Origin: Cymbidium sinense
Lineage: Eukaryota; Streptophyta; Magnoliopsida; Asparagales; Orchidaceae
Direction of reading: 5' to 3'
Assembly: GCA_021442155.1 (NCBI GenBank)
Contig: CM038215.1
Span: forward strand, 209,802,982-209,866,981
DNA length: 64,000 nt
The number at the start of each line of letters is the position of its first letter. Positions within the stretch are counted from its first letter, which is position 1. The position numbers were made by a program, and so were the translations under genes. Positions 51,313 through 64,000 of the stretch are shown here, piece after piece. Under the pieces are notes generated by a model. It ran no database searches. It was not told where the DNA came from and saw nothing but the letters and a program-made list of their open reading frames with translations.

Positions 51313-54300
51313 AGTTGACCTTATTTTTGGATGAGGATAATTTGGCAATTAGGAGATCGTAATGTCAAATAAGATTTTGTTAATGCTTAGGACACCTCAC
51401 CTAGTGCCCTAGAACATTTTTTTGAGTTTATTCTAACCTATTTGATATAGGTAGAATAAATACAAAATTTTTAATTTGGATTAACTCAAATAAATCAAAT
51501 TAAAACTAAATTAAAATGAATGAAAGAATCCAATCCTATTCCATTTGAATTGAATTGATCATTTGAACTCATTTGAAATCAGACCTAACCCATTTATGCC
51601 AAATGAGTTAAAATGAAATTAAATTTAAAATTAATTCAAATTAAATGGTTTAAATCAAATCATAATGCAGTTGGTCATCAATTGCATTATGGTTTAAAAG
51701 AAAAATAAACTAAATCTAAAGAGTAAAATTAAATTCAAATACTTTGCATCAAAGGATTTGATTGGATTCAAATTCCCTAAGAAAATTCAAATGGAATTAA
51801 ATCTAATCTCAAATCCATTTTGAGATTAATTTGGGCATATCATACTTTAATCCAAACTAAGATGATAATGCCATTTTGCATGGAAATAATAAAAGCAAAA
51901 TAAAAGAAAATGGGAAATAAAAAAAAGAGAATAGAAATGCTAATTTCCTACTTCCATCTCTCCCCTTGCAAAATATTTTCTTCCCACTTCATCCACTCCA
52001 AGACAATGGCCACCTCTTAAGAGGTGGCTGCCATCAAGAGAAGGTAATGGAGGCAATGAAGGGCCAAGGTAAACCTTTAAGAGTTTCCCTAAAGCTTGGT
52101 CAACTAAGGGAAGAAGAAAATGGTAAGAAGAGGAAGAGAAGAAGGTGCTCGACCATGCATGGAAAACAAGGAAGGAAACTCACCACCTCTAAGGTGAACA
52201 TCCCATTATGATCACAAGACCAAGGGAGGTTGATCCCACACCTTGACCGACCTTGCCACCGCTGGTGGTCGAAGTTCGATCTTCAAATTTCTTTCATTTG
52301 GAGCTCTCGGCCAATAATGGAAATTGGGGTAGGAGAGACTATCACTTCCCTATTTTCATTCCAAAAGCATCACCAAGGAGAGTGATGAAGTTCTCAACCA
52401 TGATCCGATCCCCTCACCACCCACGATCGCCGAAATTCGGGTATGCTATTTTTCCCTTCCCCTATGCATTCAGTTTTGGAGCTTTGTGAAGAAAGTTGGA
52501 TCCAACCATATGGATTGAACCTAATTCGATCGCTGATCATTTTGGGATCAAAATCAGTGCTTTATTCAATGTCAATCACCGATGATTGGCAAGAAATTGC
52601 GGATGGTGTCTATTTCTCACTGGCAAGCCTCGAGATTTAATCTCAATCATCCGATCCTTCTCTTAGGATTAGACGGCTCTGATCTAGGTGCACGATTTGA
52701 TTTAAGTCCCTAAAGGATCGTGAGGGGGAGTTGGACTGTCCGATACACAATCGAACGGTCAAGGATCGCCTGCATTTTCAACCCATGAGACATGCGGACC
52801 GTCTCACACATGACACACGTGAGATGCCGCGCCGCGTGACACGCGGTTTGCCGTGTGGGACCGCAGGATCAGTATGGTCCATCCGATCTATGATCGAAAG
52901 GTCAATAAAGATCTCGTACTTTTAACTTATGCGGCGTGGGACCCTCCCCACTTAAAACCATTAACATTAGTTAATTAACAGTTTAATTAATTAATTAAAA
53001 TCCTAAAAACTTCAAGAAATTAGATAAAATCAAAGAAAAATAAAAAAAGTACAAATATAATCTCAACGGATTCATCTTGATGAGAGGAATCCATAGAAAT
53101 TAAAATCTCTAATTTGTATTGGGTAATTTTTCCCTTAATTTGGGTTTAATTGAAAAAAATTAAACCTTAATTACTCTCAAATTAATAATCCAATTAATTT
53201 GAAACTTTAGGGAAATGAAATTAAGTTTAAAAATACATTAGAAAAATTTTAGGGATTTAATTCTCTAAATTCAAGGGAAATTTTAAATTTATGTGTATTA
53301 ACCTTTAAATTAATTAAATTAATTACCCTTTAATGAAATAATTAGAAAATATTAATCTAATAACCTTAAATCAACATAATAAATATTAATGAATGTCAGA
53401 ATACTAATTAAACGTAATTAAACCTATATGGACCTAATAGATCACTAATTAACTCAATTAAGTAATTAAAAGAATTAAATAATTCAATTAAAGGACCTGA
53501 ATTTTATTAAATTATAATAAATTAACCAGTTAATCAAAAATTATTAATAAACCCTCATTGGAAAGGTATTTCAGTGAATAATAAGTGAAAAATAAAATCA
53601 CTTAATGAATCTTAATAAATTAGGCTTAATTTATGTTGTAATGAAATAGTTAAAATTTTAAATACACCCATTGGTAGTTAGGATGTTAGTTAGACTTTTG
53701 GAAACTTCATTGGGAGTTAGGATGTTGAATGGAAAGAGCTCCATCAAAAAATGGAATTATTTCACTCTTCATTCTTGAAAACCTACACCTTTAACCAAAT
53801 AAAATGAACATAAAAATGGGAATTAAATCACTAAATCATTTGAATTGAAACCACCCAATGGTAAAAATTAAACCAATTCAAACTTCAAACTCGAACTTAA
53901 TGTCCTAGGAAAGACTTACCACACAAACTCTACTTCTACACACACTAGATTACTTAGGTCACAAACTCTAGATCTAGTTAGATCATTCTGTATTTTATTT
54001 TAATCTCCTTTGATAAGTTGTGTTGTGTTTCACATGTCTGCATGGTGTATTACTTTAGACTGGATGCCTAGGCTTGTTTGTTCGTTAGACTGGATGTTAG
54101 GGCATTCTTTTTAGATTTAACACTATTTTTTTTGCAACGGACTGTGTTAAAGGGATCACTGTAATAAATAAATCATAAAATTGATGTATGCTTGTAGGTG
54201 TTGAAAATCCCGTAACATAGTCCATAGGATAGGTGGGCTTAGCAAGCAACTAATGTTATATGTTTGTGAAATATAAACTGCTCTGTGTGCTGTGTATTTT

Positions 54301-55992
54301 TCCTAACATCTATTTTATAGGGCTTAGGATTTACTTTTAAATTTTAAATTTAAATTTAAGCTTAGAATTAGGCTAGGATCTATGATTAGTAGGATTTGAC
54401 CCAACCAGGAGATGGTGTAGTGGTCCCCTATGGATCCCGATGGATGTCCCCAAAGAAGGAGACTTTCCTAGAAAGAAGACCCATAGATCTGAACTTGTAG
54501 TTCTAGGCCAGATTGTATAAGGGCAGAACTCGGTTGCCCATTTTTCTTTCTTTTGGGGTGTACAGCAGTACCCAACTGCATTGGCCTTTTTCTTATATAA
54601 TTTAATTTGCCTTGATTTATTTTGGGTGCACAATAGAAACATCATTCTTTTGTAGGTTTTTTCTATGTTATGTTTGTGTTGTGATGTATGCCTAGACGTA
54701 GGCTCATAGGATAAACTAAATTTTCTATCTAACTAAATCAATTGAAACATAAAATTAAATACAACTCATAATCTTCATATAAAATCCTAGGCCATTAAAG
54801 CAAGATAAAATATGTAGCAACCGTTTAGCTGGATGTTTTAATATTATGCATAATCATATTATTTCACTCTTGGTTAATGAAGGACTTCCATCCTTGCTAG
54901 AGAACCCGGGCTTGACCTTTTAGAGCCTATGATGGAAGTACACCTTCTTTTATTTTGATTTAGCTCATAATCTTTTTCTAATTGCATGCATTAGACATAA
55001 ATTGCATTTCTATGACCTAAGTGAATTTTGAGTCAAAATTCATAAAATTTGAAAAATATGCAGTAGTTTGGTGCATCTTCATACCCTACATGATCTTAGG
55101 GATTAAGAAGTAAGTCTAGGTTCATAGATTTCTTTCCTAAAATTTCAATAGCCCAGCCATCTTGCATTCATATGACTTAGCCTCATTATTTTAGAATGCG
55201 CTTAGGTGGTGTTAGCTAGCTGCCTTCTCGTAGGTTGTAAGTTGAGAAGAGTCAGTGATAGGTTAGTTCCCTCAAGTAAGGAGAATGGTCAATGATTCCC
55301 AAGGATAGAACTAGGTCAAGCATCTAATGTGTGTCAGAAGTAGTTGTAGACTAGGTTCTGAAGCATCCTTTTAGGAATAAATCTTCAACCCTAGGCATTT
55401 CTATAGCGTTGTTCTGCTAGAATCTAAGTCTTAGATTTCTAAGAAAATGATAACTTAAAATCTAAAATTAAATTCTAAATTTGAAGCCCAATTATAGGAT
55501 AGTTGAAATGCTACTAGGTATCCCAATATCAATAGACATTTCCTACTTTTTCTCATTTGACTCTTAAAAATAACTCTCTCCAATTTGGACCTCTCCCAAT
55601 TGAATTTCCAAAACTCATTCCTTTAAAAACTACCTTAGTAATCTTTAAGAATAACCACTTGTTTTTTTAATCGAGAGTATTCTTAGGAAGAGACCCTTCC
55701 TAAGAAGTAATTAATTATAAAAGCTTGCTTTTATAGGGAACCATGATCCCAGGATAAAAAAGACCCTGTTCTACTCTTTGATGTAGTTTAGGAGAAAATA
55801 CTCAGGTACACGAAATACCCGTTAGCCTTAGGAGTCTTTTATTGAAATGATTGAATCCATTATAGGAGAGCATATTTATCTTTCAAGATAATATGTTTAT
55901 TCCTTAATGCTGTATTTGATCATCTAAATAAAATATTCCTAAACTCTATGTGGTGTCATTTCTTTTCTCTATTCTAGAGAAAAGAACCAACA
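51313..55992 (+). repeat. 3' LTR of element E (4680 bp)
   Basis: Aligns with the 5' LTR from its first bases (agttgacctta) to the same end AAAGAACCAACA. The size difference comes mainly from one deletion of about 650 bp near 53665, where taaatacaccc jumps to sequence equal to about 40020 in the 5' LTR. Small frames inside (for example 51966-52211) have counterparts in the 5' LTR and show no domain. Confidence 0.92.
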
Positions 55993-55997
55993 AGAAA
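55993..55997 (+). repeat. Target-site duplication of element E, right
   Basis: agaaa, identical to 37006-37010. Confidence 0.9.
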
Positions 55998-58900
55998 CCC
56001 TTAATTTCATTGCTAATTATTTGATGTAATTATGCTTTCAATTTGATTAATTATGCCACTAAATTAATTAATTAACCCTTAATTAATCTTCATATTAATT
56101 AACTTTCTTTCAAAATGAAGTCGATTTAAGATAAGAAGTAAGGAAAGAGGTCCTAACCCCACACCCCTTGTCCATTCATTATTAAATAGTGATTGGTGAG
56201 CTTAATTAACTAATTTGTTACTATTTAGGGTGTTAATTAGCCATTAAGTGGATTAAGAGAGTAATTAGGGATTAAATGATCAATTCCCCTAATTAACCAA
56301 GCAATGAATCCCAAGAAAATTATGGAAGTAAAGGTCATCCCATTAAACTAGCACACAATGTTTGGGATTAATTACTTAAGTAATTAGGGCTTAATTATGC
56401 TAATTAAAATTTTATTTAAACCTTAATTAGGCCTTAATTACAATTTAAAATTAATTGAAATTAATTTTAATTAAATCTCCTTTATTTTACCTTTAAAATG
56501 AGTATTTATTTATATTTATTTGGTTTTTTTTAATTTGCTATGAATTTTGAAAGATTTAGTGGTTAAAATAAGTTAATTAAGGCTAATCCCATCGGTGCCA
56601 TGCGAAGCGCTAACGTGGCACCGCAGAATTGGTTATTTAAACACATCCGAGTCAGTGCTAAAGTGGCTGGCGGCAAACACAATTTCATTCCCACCATCCG
56701 ATCTAATATTGGACAACGAATATCAAACCTACAGTTTCTTTAGGATAAAATGAGATTGGATCTCACAGATTAATCATTGTCATCCATTCTGATCATGTAA
56801 AATGAACGATGCATGATCGATCATCCCTCGAGCAACGGGAGATGGACAACGCCCATCTTCCTTCCCTCGATCTGAGCTTACCTGAGCTCGAATGACCACA
56901 AAATTGATCCCACACCTTCACTAGGAAAATCTGAAGAGATCCTATGGTGAAATTGCATCACATACAACTTTCCTTGAAAAGGCCTAAAATTTTTTCCTAA
57001 AGCTCATTTTAATGGAAATTACCTCACCGGAGCTCAAGATCGGTGATGCAATGCTTTAGGAAGATTTGCCTAGATGAGGTGAGGCCCTGCTGAGTAGCAC
57101 GCATGATGGTTCCATGTGGTTCACTCTGTGAACCACAAACCATCAATTTGTAGAGGGATGCTGATCAAAGTAGCACCTCTAGTGGTCGTGGAGCTCAGAA
57201 GAAGTTTTGTTCTCACTCGATGGAGGTAGGGGAAGGTGTGGGTGAAGTTAATTGGAGTTTGGTTGTGATTTGAGGGAGTTGGGTCAAATGGTGCGTTGCC
57301 CTATTTTGGTTTGAGGAAATCTGCCAATGGGGAGACATAGGGAGCTTGGAAATCACTCTGGGGATTTTGAAATGACTCTTTGAAGCTCTCTTAGGGTTTG
57401 TGTGTTTGAATTAGGTAGAAATGAGAGAGATATATCCCCCCTCCCTTAGATCAGACGGCTTGGATCAAAGCATTGATTTCGGTTGGTCAGCCACTATAAG
57501 TGGCCAGAGGGGATGGGTATATGCTGAGGTGGCTCAGTTTGGTTGGCCAAGAGGTTGGGTTGGTGGCTCAAGGCATCTCCCTCCTTCTTTGGATCCATTG
57601 GGTTCAGCTAAGCTGGGGAGGTGAGTTACTCACCTCCCTTTGGTCCATGGCCGATGTAGCCCACTTGGGTCAGGCTAGACATCTAGGTTAGGTGCCATTT
57701 TGGGTCATGGATGCCAAGTGACAAGAGGGGGAAGTTGACTTGCCAAAAAATGGGTTTGATCTCATGTAAAGAGGTTTAGCTAATGGATAATGCTTTGGAT
57801 TGGGTTCAGTTCAGGTTGAACTAGTTTGGGTCTGACCTAATGTGAGTCTAGGATGGGTTGGGTTAGGTTTCAATGGGTTTGGACTTGGTTTGAGTGGGTT
57901 TGGCTCAATTTGACCCATATAGGTCAAATTGGGCTAGGATTGGTTAGGTTGATCAATTGGTAAAATTAGGTCAAACCAAGAGTTGAGTCATATTCAAATG
58001 AGTATTTGAAGTGTTTTGGTTCAAATGGTTTGAGTCAATTTGGCTTCGATTTGATTTTAGCTCATTTGAGTTCATATGGGTCAAATAGGTCAAGTTGACC
58101 AATTTGACCAAATTGGACAAATTGGCTAGGGTTAGGGGTTGATATAGGATTGATTGAGCAATTGAAGATGATTGTAGGCTTCAATTTCAATTAATTTGGA
58201 TTTGGTTTGGATTTATGCAATTTGACCTATTAGGTCAATTTGGGCTAAATGGGTAAATTGGATTCAATTGGTCAAATTGGGTTTAATTGGGGGCGTTGGT
58301 CAAGTTCAGCAATCAATTTGGAGTGAACTTGAGCCATTAGTTGCAATCAATTTTGGTTATATTTTGATTTGACCCAATTTGGTCTTTTAGGTCAAATTGG
58401 GTCAACTTAGGTCAAAGGGCCAATTAGGTTAGGTTTGGCTCATATGATGGTCAAGTCATGTTCATTGATCATAGGTTGATATGGATCATTAGTTTCAATT
58501 AATTTGGCTTAGGATAAGATTTGGCTAGTTTGATTTATGTAGGTTAAGTGGGTTGACTTGGTCAAATGACCAAGTTTACTTGGTTTGATCTAATTGATGA
58601 TAATTGATCAATCAAGAATGATTGATGATAATCATAAGAGATTTTGGTAGGTTTGGTTCAATCCAATTTAGGTAGGATTAGAATTTGGTTCAAATAGATC
58701 AAATTGGTCACTTTGGGTAAAGTGGACCAAATGGATTTAGTTGAATCAATTTTTTGTTGAATTGAGTTTAGTTGGACTTATATATGGATTTAGAATTGAT
58801 TTATAGCTTCGGTTGCAATTGATTTGGATTTCACTAGATTTTAGTTCATTTGAATATTTCAAGTCAAATGGGTTAGGCTAGGTTTGATTGAATTGATTTT

Positions 58901-59386
58901 TGGTTTGGTTCAATTGATTGTAAATTTGATTTATATTTCGGATGATGATTGGGTGAATAATTGATTCATGAGAAAATCAATTGAGCTTGGCTTGAATTGA
59001 AGGGAATTTTGGCTAAGTCCGTAAGATTAAATCATATGGCTTAGGCTAGGTTTGGATTTTGAGTTGATTTAGATTTGATTTGGATTATAGGTTTCAATCA
59101 TTTGGTTTAAAATTTGGATTGGAATTTGGTATTTGAATTGAATTTGAGGTTTGGTTTAGGCCAAAGAGGTAGGCCTAGATTGGGTTTAAGCTATAGGGTA
59201 GGTAAGTCTCCCTAAGTCTTAAGGCATAGCCTAATCCTATGATTAACTTTTCTAAGTCTCTAGGTTTAGGTTAGGTGTTCACCTAATTACTAGAAATATC
59301 TTATGTCTAAGGAAATCTTAATGTATAGAACACTCCTAAATCTAAGAAGGGGAGATTGAATCCTTACTCTAAAAGTGAGGTCAATA
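55998..59386 (-). mobile_element. Giant gypsy-type LTR, copy D, 5' part (reverse)
   Basis: Continuation of 32905-37010 after the nested element E. On the minus strand it starts at 59386 with TATTGACCTCACTTTT, then has the long section rich in TTTGACCTA and GACCCAATTTGG variants (57750-59150), then the GC-richer core (56590-57700) with cacc/gatcgg motifs, then AT-rich sequence leading to the nesting point. Short frames at 57421-57691 have no recognisable domain and are taken as chance. Confidence 0.7.
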
Positions 59387-59399
59387 AAAGGACCCCTAA
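59387..59399 (-). promoter_or_regulatory. Polypurine tract of the element owning LTR D
   Basis: The minus strand reads ttaggggtcctttta directly before the LTR start, matching the PPT of element E in place and wording. It makes copy D the 3' LTR of a minus-strand element whose body lies to the right. Confidence 0.6.
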
Positions 59400-59755
59400 T
59401 GGGTGTGGTGTAATTGAAATGCACACCGCACATATTATTGTTGATCGAGATAATCAACAACATCCAAAAGATTACAAGCGGTAACGAAATGATCTATACC
59501 TAACCTTGAGAGGTAGATAGAATCATGATCTTAGTGCAATGCAACTCAACTGATGGAAAGAGAATAAGGGAGCTAAGAGGATTTGATGATCATTTCATGT
59601 CAAGGACATGAATGAGGATTCACTGGGGAATCACACATGAAGTGGATATAAAATAAACTTATGCCAAGGCATAAGGAAGAAGTTTGCTAAGGATAAAGAT
59701 ATGAGTGGAATCATTCTAGTTCATTTGATTTGGATTATGGAAGGGAGATCCCCTA
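59400..59755 (-). other. Non-repetitive part of the element D 3' UTR
   Basis: No coding frame. Placed in the element only by position next to the PPT. Confidence 0.35.
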
Positions 59756-60060
59756 GGGATACACTTGAATCTGTTGGGGATTAATGTTGGATTTGTTTGA
59801 TTTAATTTGTTTAAATGTGGGGCATATTCGTTGGGGATATGGGCCTAAATCCACTAGGAATCAGGACCGGGTTTAATTTGTTCTACTTTATTATGGCTCC
59901 ACTAGGGAGAAGGGTTTTGAATTTGATTCATTTGTTTGTACGATTTGGACTTTACTGGGGAGATGGGTGTGATTTAACTCCACTGGAGAGAATTAAGTTG
60001 GATTTAATTTGATTTGGTTTGAGGGCATATCCACTAGGGATATAGGCTCGGTTGCATTTG
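59756..60060 (-). repeat. Degenerate minisatellite with ccactaggga core
   Basis: Five or six spaced variants of ccactagggat (cccctagggat, gttggggat, ccactaggaat, ccactaggga, tactgggga, ccactggaga) at about 40-70-base steps, separated by gatttaatttg-type spacers. Confidence 0.6.
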
Positions 60061-60090
60061 ATTGATTTAATTTTAATTTGATTTGATTTA

Positions 60091-60800
60091 TGGACCCTAT
60101 CAGTGTGCGATGGATATACTAAGAAGGAGCCACGGGGCCTTGACCTATCTTAGATTTACACATCCAAAGGGGTAGTTTACCGGCTGCGGGATAAGACTAT
60201 CCACCATAAGGGTTTCCTTTCGGTGTGTAATGACTATGCTAGGAAGAAAGCATAGCAAATTTATATCTTCTAAAGTGGGGAACAGCCGCAAGGGTGACCT
60301 GCTGATGGCATAACAAATCGAACCCGACCTAGGGTGACTACTGAGTGAGTGTCATTAGGGAGTTACATCAATTCAAGAGTAGTAAAATTTAATTTCATTT
60401 AATTTGATATGGTTTCTTTGAATTGATTTAGTTTGATTTAATTTATGGACCCTATCAGTGTGTGATGGACCCACTAAGTGGGGGCTATGTCAGCCTAGAC
60501 CTATCTCAGATTTACCGATCCATAGGGGGTAGTCTACCAGCTGAAAGGTGAGACTATCCAACATGAGGGTTACCTTTCGGTGTGCAATGACCATGCTGGG
60601 AAAAAAGTGCAAGGACTTACATCTTCCAAAGCTGAAATAGCTACTGGGGTGGTCTGTTGGATGTGCAACAAAGTAGACATGAACTAGGGCGACTGTTGAA
60701 TGGGTGCCACTAGGGACTTACATCACCTCAAGGGTAGTCAGACAATTCCTATAGGGAGTTTTGCTGACACTACCCTAAATATAGGATGCCTACTTAGAAA
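60091..60800 (-). repeat. Tandem duplication with 355-bp unit
   Basis: Unit 1 (60091-60445) and unit 2 (60446-about 60800) share tggaccctatcagtgtg, gacctatctcagatttac, taccggctg, gtttcctttcggtgtgtaat, and tagggagttacatca in the same order. Position before the PPT of a minus-strand element fits a 3' UTR repeat, as in element E. Confidence 0.85.
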
Positions 60801-61640
60801 AAGGTACCACTGGGGGTGTCCTCCTAATCTAGAAGTGAATATATATTTTATTTGTTTATATGTTTGCATGGACCATGTTGGTTGTTGACCTCCACATATG
60901 ATTCACAAATCAAACTATGCACAAAGTTGAAATTAATAATTAACAGAAACAACATCGCATGAATCAGGTTTAAAATGCCCTAATTGCAATCGAATTCAAT
61001 CAAAATCAACTCAATTCATAGTATCTAATTGCATAAACATGTTTGAAATATTAAAATTAATCAAATGAAGCATATTCCATTAACTAATAATCAATTAATT
61101 AATTAAAATTAATTTTTTAAAAAATTATGCGCATATCGAGGTTAGAAGTCCCTGACAATGTCTGAACAACCTCCATTGGTGAAATTAACTACGACGTTGT
61201 CACCAAAATATCAAAATCTATCAAACAATATCTTTCATGATATTTGGCAGAGTCTATGTGAACATCAAGTGATTTGAATACAATATCGTGTAATTTAAGC
61301 TTGATTTTGCTCTGATTATTGTTGAAGTCATCTAAATGACCTCCGATCGTGAAATAGATAGTGCCATTATATTCAGTATAGCAAAAGAAATTGAGTCACT
61401 ACACATATTATTAGGGTTCATTGCAAAGAATAATTTTACAATATTTGACATGAAATTATTAATAATAATACTGTTATCTTATTAATTCATAATTAAGTAA
61501 TTAACAATCGCTTAAATTCTTAATCCTTGCCCTAATCAGCTACCCCAAGCCACTAATCGAATACATAGCCCAACTAATCTTATTGGACATCGCATAATTG
61601 GCCAATCGAACTGCTCGACTTACCCTAAATGCCAAAATGA
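60801..61640. other. Unassigned AT-rich DNA
   Basis: No frame or motif recognised. May be the decayed body of the element that owns LTR D. Confidence 0.35.
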
Positions 61641-62318
61641 GCAACGACCTCCTTCATTCACGCAATCTTTTCTCTTGAAGCTCTCATTTTGTGCAATTCT
61701 CCTGCTCTAAGCTGAATGAAGAGAAGCTCTCTCTCTCTCTTGTAAAGAGTAGCCCTCTTGATTTTGCATGGCTCCCCTCCCTCGTTTCGATCATCCTAAC
61801 TGAGCGACACATAAGAGGCTCGCATTCTTCCTTCTTGTTGAGAATATGTTGTTGTTGCCCTCTCTTCGATCGCTCCACCTAGGTATGGATGAAGCCCTTC
61901 CTACTCTCAAGCTCTCTTTCATTCTCCCAACCTCTAGCAGTCAAGCCTATCTAGTTTAAATCTCTCCTCCAGCTGCAAACATCAATTTCACTTCTCTACA
62001 ACAAATTGAAGACATTTCCTCTACTACTAAGCCCATTCGCCTCCATCCATGATTCCCAGATTTGGTGAGCTAAAAAGAAAATCTGATTTCCTCTCCCATT
62101 CACTATTCTATTCATACTAAAGAGAGGCACACATCCTGCCACTCCCTACTTTCAAGTTTGCAAGATTCAATCTCTATTTTATTGTCTTAGCTCTCATGCT
62201 TAGCCCCAACTAGTCTTCTCGATCCCTCATTCCTGCAATCTTCCTCTCGTGCAATCCTCTAGCTCTCGTTCCCGAGCTCCCTCTTTCATCTCATTTGCAC
62301 ATTTCAACTAAATGAAGA

Positions 62319-62355
<37 letters not shown>

Positions 62356-62720
62356 AGAGCAACCCTCTCGATTTTGTGTGACTCCCCTCCCTCATTTTGA
62401 TTGCCTATCCCAAGCAGTGCATGAGTGACTCCCTTCACTTCCCATCTATTTCCTCTATAGTAGCTGAGCGAGCAACTTTAATTTCTAATTTGGTCTTCCG
62501 GAGGAGGAAGAACAAATCTTCTTACTCTCTCTAGCAAACCGAGTGATCCTCCTCTCATTCATCCCATTCCATCTCACATAGAAGTGAACAATGGAGAAAC
62601 TCCCTGCACTGAACTTCACACTGAGAGACTCTCCCTCCTAATCTCTCTAGTTCACTTTTGTGTGGTTTGGAGGAATTTTTCTACATGGAAGCTACGAGAA
62701 ATAAAGGAAGGTGAAAATAG
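61641..62720 (+). repeat. CT-rich module duplicated in tandem, offset about 575-600 bp
   Basis: The order cattcacgcaatctt, ctctcattttgtgcaa, aatgaagagaagctctct, agagtagccctctcgatttt and gactcccctccctc occurs at 61651-61780 and again at 62226-62400. The strand has a strong pyrimidine bias. Both copies include a CT microsatellite. No element family was recognised. Confidence 0.7.
62322..62352. repeat. (TC)n microsatellite
   Basis: About 15 TC units; a shorter run lies at the equivalent place near 61727-61740. Confidence 0.95.
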
Positions 62721-64000
62721 ATAAGTTAAGCTTGTTTATGAAGTGAGAGTAGGGATAAGTTCCATGACTTCATAGCTTTTCCAAGTCATGAGTGAATGCA
62801 TGCATGATTTTCATTCTTCATCATTCATAGCTTCTACCAGTAAGAGTGGATGTTTGGGTAATATCACTTGTGGAGGAAAAGTTGACCTTCATTTATCTAT
62901 GTTTTTTTCTTTAGCACAATAAGAGAGTACTTATGATGGTTCATGATTTACAGAATATATCTAGTGAAACTAGTAACATGTTAGGCATGATTTCAAGTCA
63001 TAATTCATACTATGAAAATGTAGGAAGAAAATCAACTCTGAAAGGCTGTGTAGTCAATGATTTAGATGATCTGGACAAGCCTCAAGTTAAGTTGTTTGAG
63101 GTTCCTCATGCCAAAGTTTCATTTTCCTATTATAGTTAGTTTTGAATCATTCCAAGTAATGAATTCATTATTATGTTGAAATTAAGTTAAAGATCAAAAT
63201 CATGAATTATGCAAGTTATTGCTTTAGCTCTTTTTAAGATTGAATGTTTAGGGGTCTTTATATGTCTCACATGATATAAATTGAATTCCATTCAGATTCA
63301 TATATTAAACCAAATTCTTCTTCATGACAAGTAATATAACTAGGTTTCAATTTGGGAGAAGCTTACTTTGATATCCATAATCTTATCCATGTTGAAAATT
63401 ATTAAAATCTAAATGCTTAATGCTTATCCTCACTCAAATATGAAGTAGAGTATGATAAGATTTTCAGATTGTTTTGAGCTTCCATAATATCATTTACAGT
63501 TTTGTATGGCTACTAGCTTGTTGTCTCATTTACCTAGCTTGGAGAAGATGGATTGGGGCTTTGGCCTCATACTTGCTCTCTTTGCCATAGTTACTTTCAA
63601 ATCAATGACCTTTAAAGTAAAAAAAAAGTGAAATGGGGGTGCACATATGCGGAACCTAAGGTTGTCAATTTGATGCCTAAATGGATTAAATGTTACAAGA
63701 TTTAAACTTGACAATTGTTATTTTACCTAGTTAAATCTTTCTTAAACTCTATTATCATTGTGAAACTGACATGAAATAGCGAATGCATAAGCTTTAACTT
63801 TGATTCATGGCTCACTTTCTATTATTTGATTCCTTTTATGTTACCTTATGCTTTGGTTGAGTAGAGCATTCTCACACTTTATGATTAAGTGATCATCTTG
63901 CTCATATGTTGATACAAAATGGAGAAGTAGATTTCAATGCATTATTTAGCTTTCGAATTCCATGATAATATATGAAATTTGCCCTCAAGATTAGCCATTT
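62721..64000. other. Unassigned DNA at the right edge
   Basis: AT-rich. A 68-codon open stretch at 62933-63139, preceded by a T-rich tract ending in AG, is the only candidate coding segment (it contains VNDLDDLDKPQVKLFEVPHA). No homology was recognised and it is not claimed as a gene. Confidence 0.3.

Noticed and set aside
57421..57691. Two overlapping frames of 67 and 63 codons in LTR D
   Set aside because: They sit in the GC-richer LTR core, overlap in different frames and lack recognisable motifs.
62933..63139. 68-codon frame after a splice-acceptor-like tract
   Set aside because: No family recognised and no partner exon; kept only as a note in the unassigned right edge.

Overview
The window is plant nuclear DNA. 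It is strongly AT-rich, holds fragments of plant Ty3/gypsy, Ty1/copia and RTE-type LINE elements, and contains a decayed plastid atpB-atpE segment. No intact cellular gene was found. The only gene-like DNA outside transposons is one GC-rich last-exon-like segment near 25.4 kb. Species or order cannot be fixed from the sequence; a seed plant with a repeat-rich genome is the safe reading.

Layout. At 1-13.4 kb is a very long LTR (copy A, + strand), split by a second, solo-like LTR of the same family (copy B, 4466-11694). A degenerate internal region with a coiled-coil ORF1-like remnant follows (13.4-16.4 kb). From 16.4 to 24.6 kb lies a minus-strand Ty1/copia element cut off before its reverse transcriptase. 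Its long 5' LTR was split by a 5'-truncated RTE-like LINE (19661-21792) with a 21-bp perfect target-site duplication. At 24.6-28.4 kb is unassigned DNA with the orphan exon and a diverged direct repeat. At 28.4-31.0 kb is a second ORF1-like remnant, and at 31.4-32.9 kb the first part of another family LTR (copy C).

From 32905 to 59386 there is a minus-strand LTR (copy D, about 7.5 kb when rejoined). It is split by a nearly complete 19-kb plus-strand gypsy element (E, 37011-55992). E has 5.35-kb and 4.68-kb LTRs, a 5-bp target-site duplication (agaaa), a PBS resembling the tRNA-Arg type of Tat/Ogre elements, and a G-rich PPT. Its internal region shows only protease-like relics and looks non-autonomous. 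It carries a reverse-oriented plastid atpB-atpE pseudogene pair and several tandem arrays just before the 3' LTR. To the right of copy D are a matching PPT and tandem repeats (59.4-60.9 kb), which read as the 3' UTR of D's minus-strand element. From 60.9 to 64 kb is unassigned DNA with a roughly 590-bp duplicated CT-rich module.

Order of events supported by nesting: B entered A; the LINE entered the copia LTR; E entered D. The main points of interest are the giant 7.2-7.5-kb LTR family, the element E structure with its satellite-like 3' UTR and plastid cargo, and the orphan exon.
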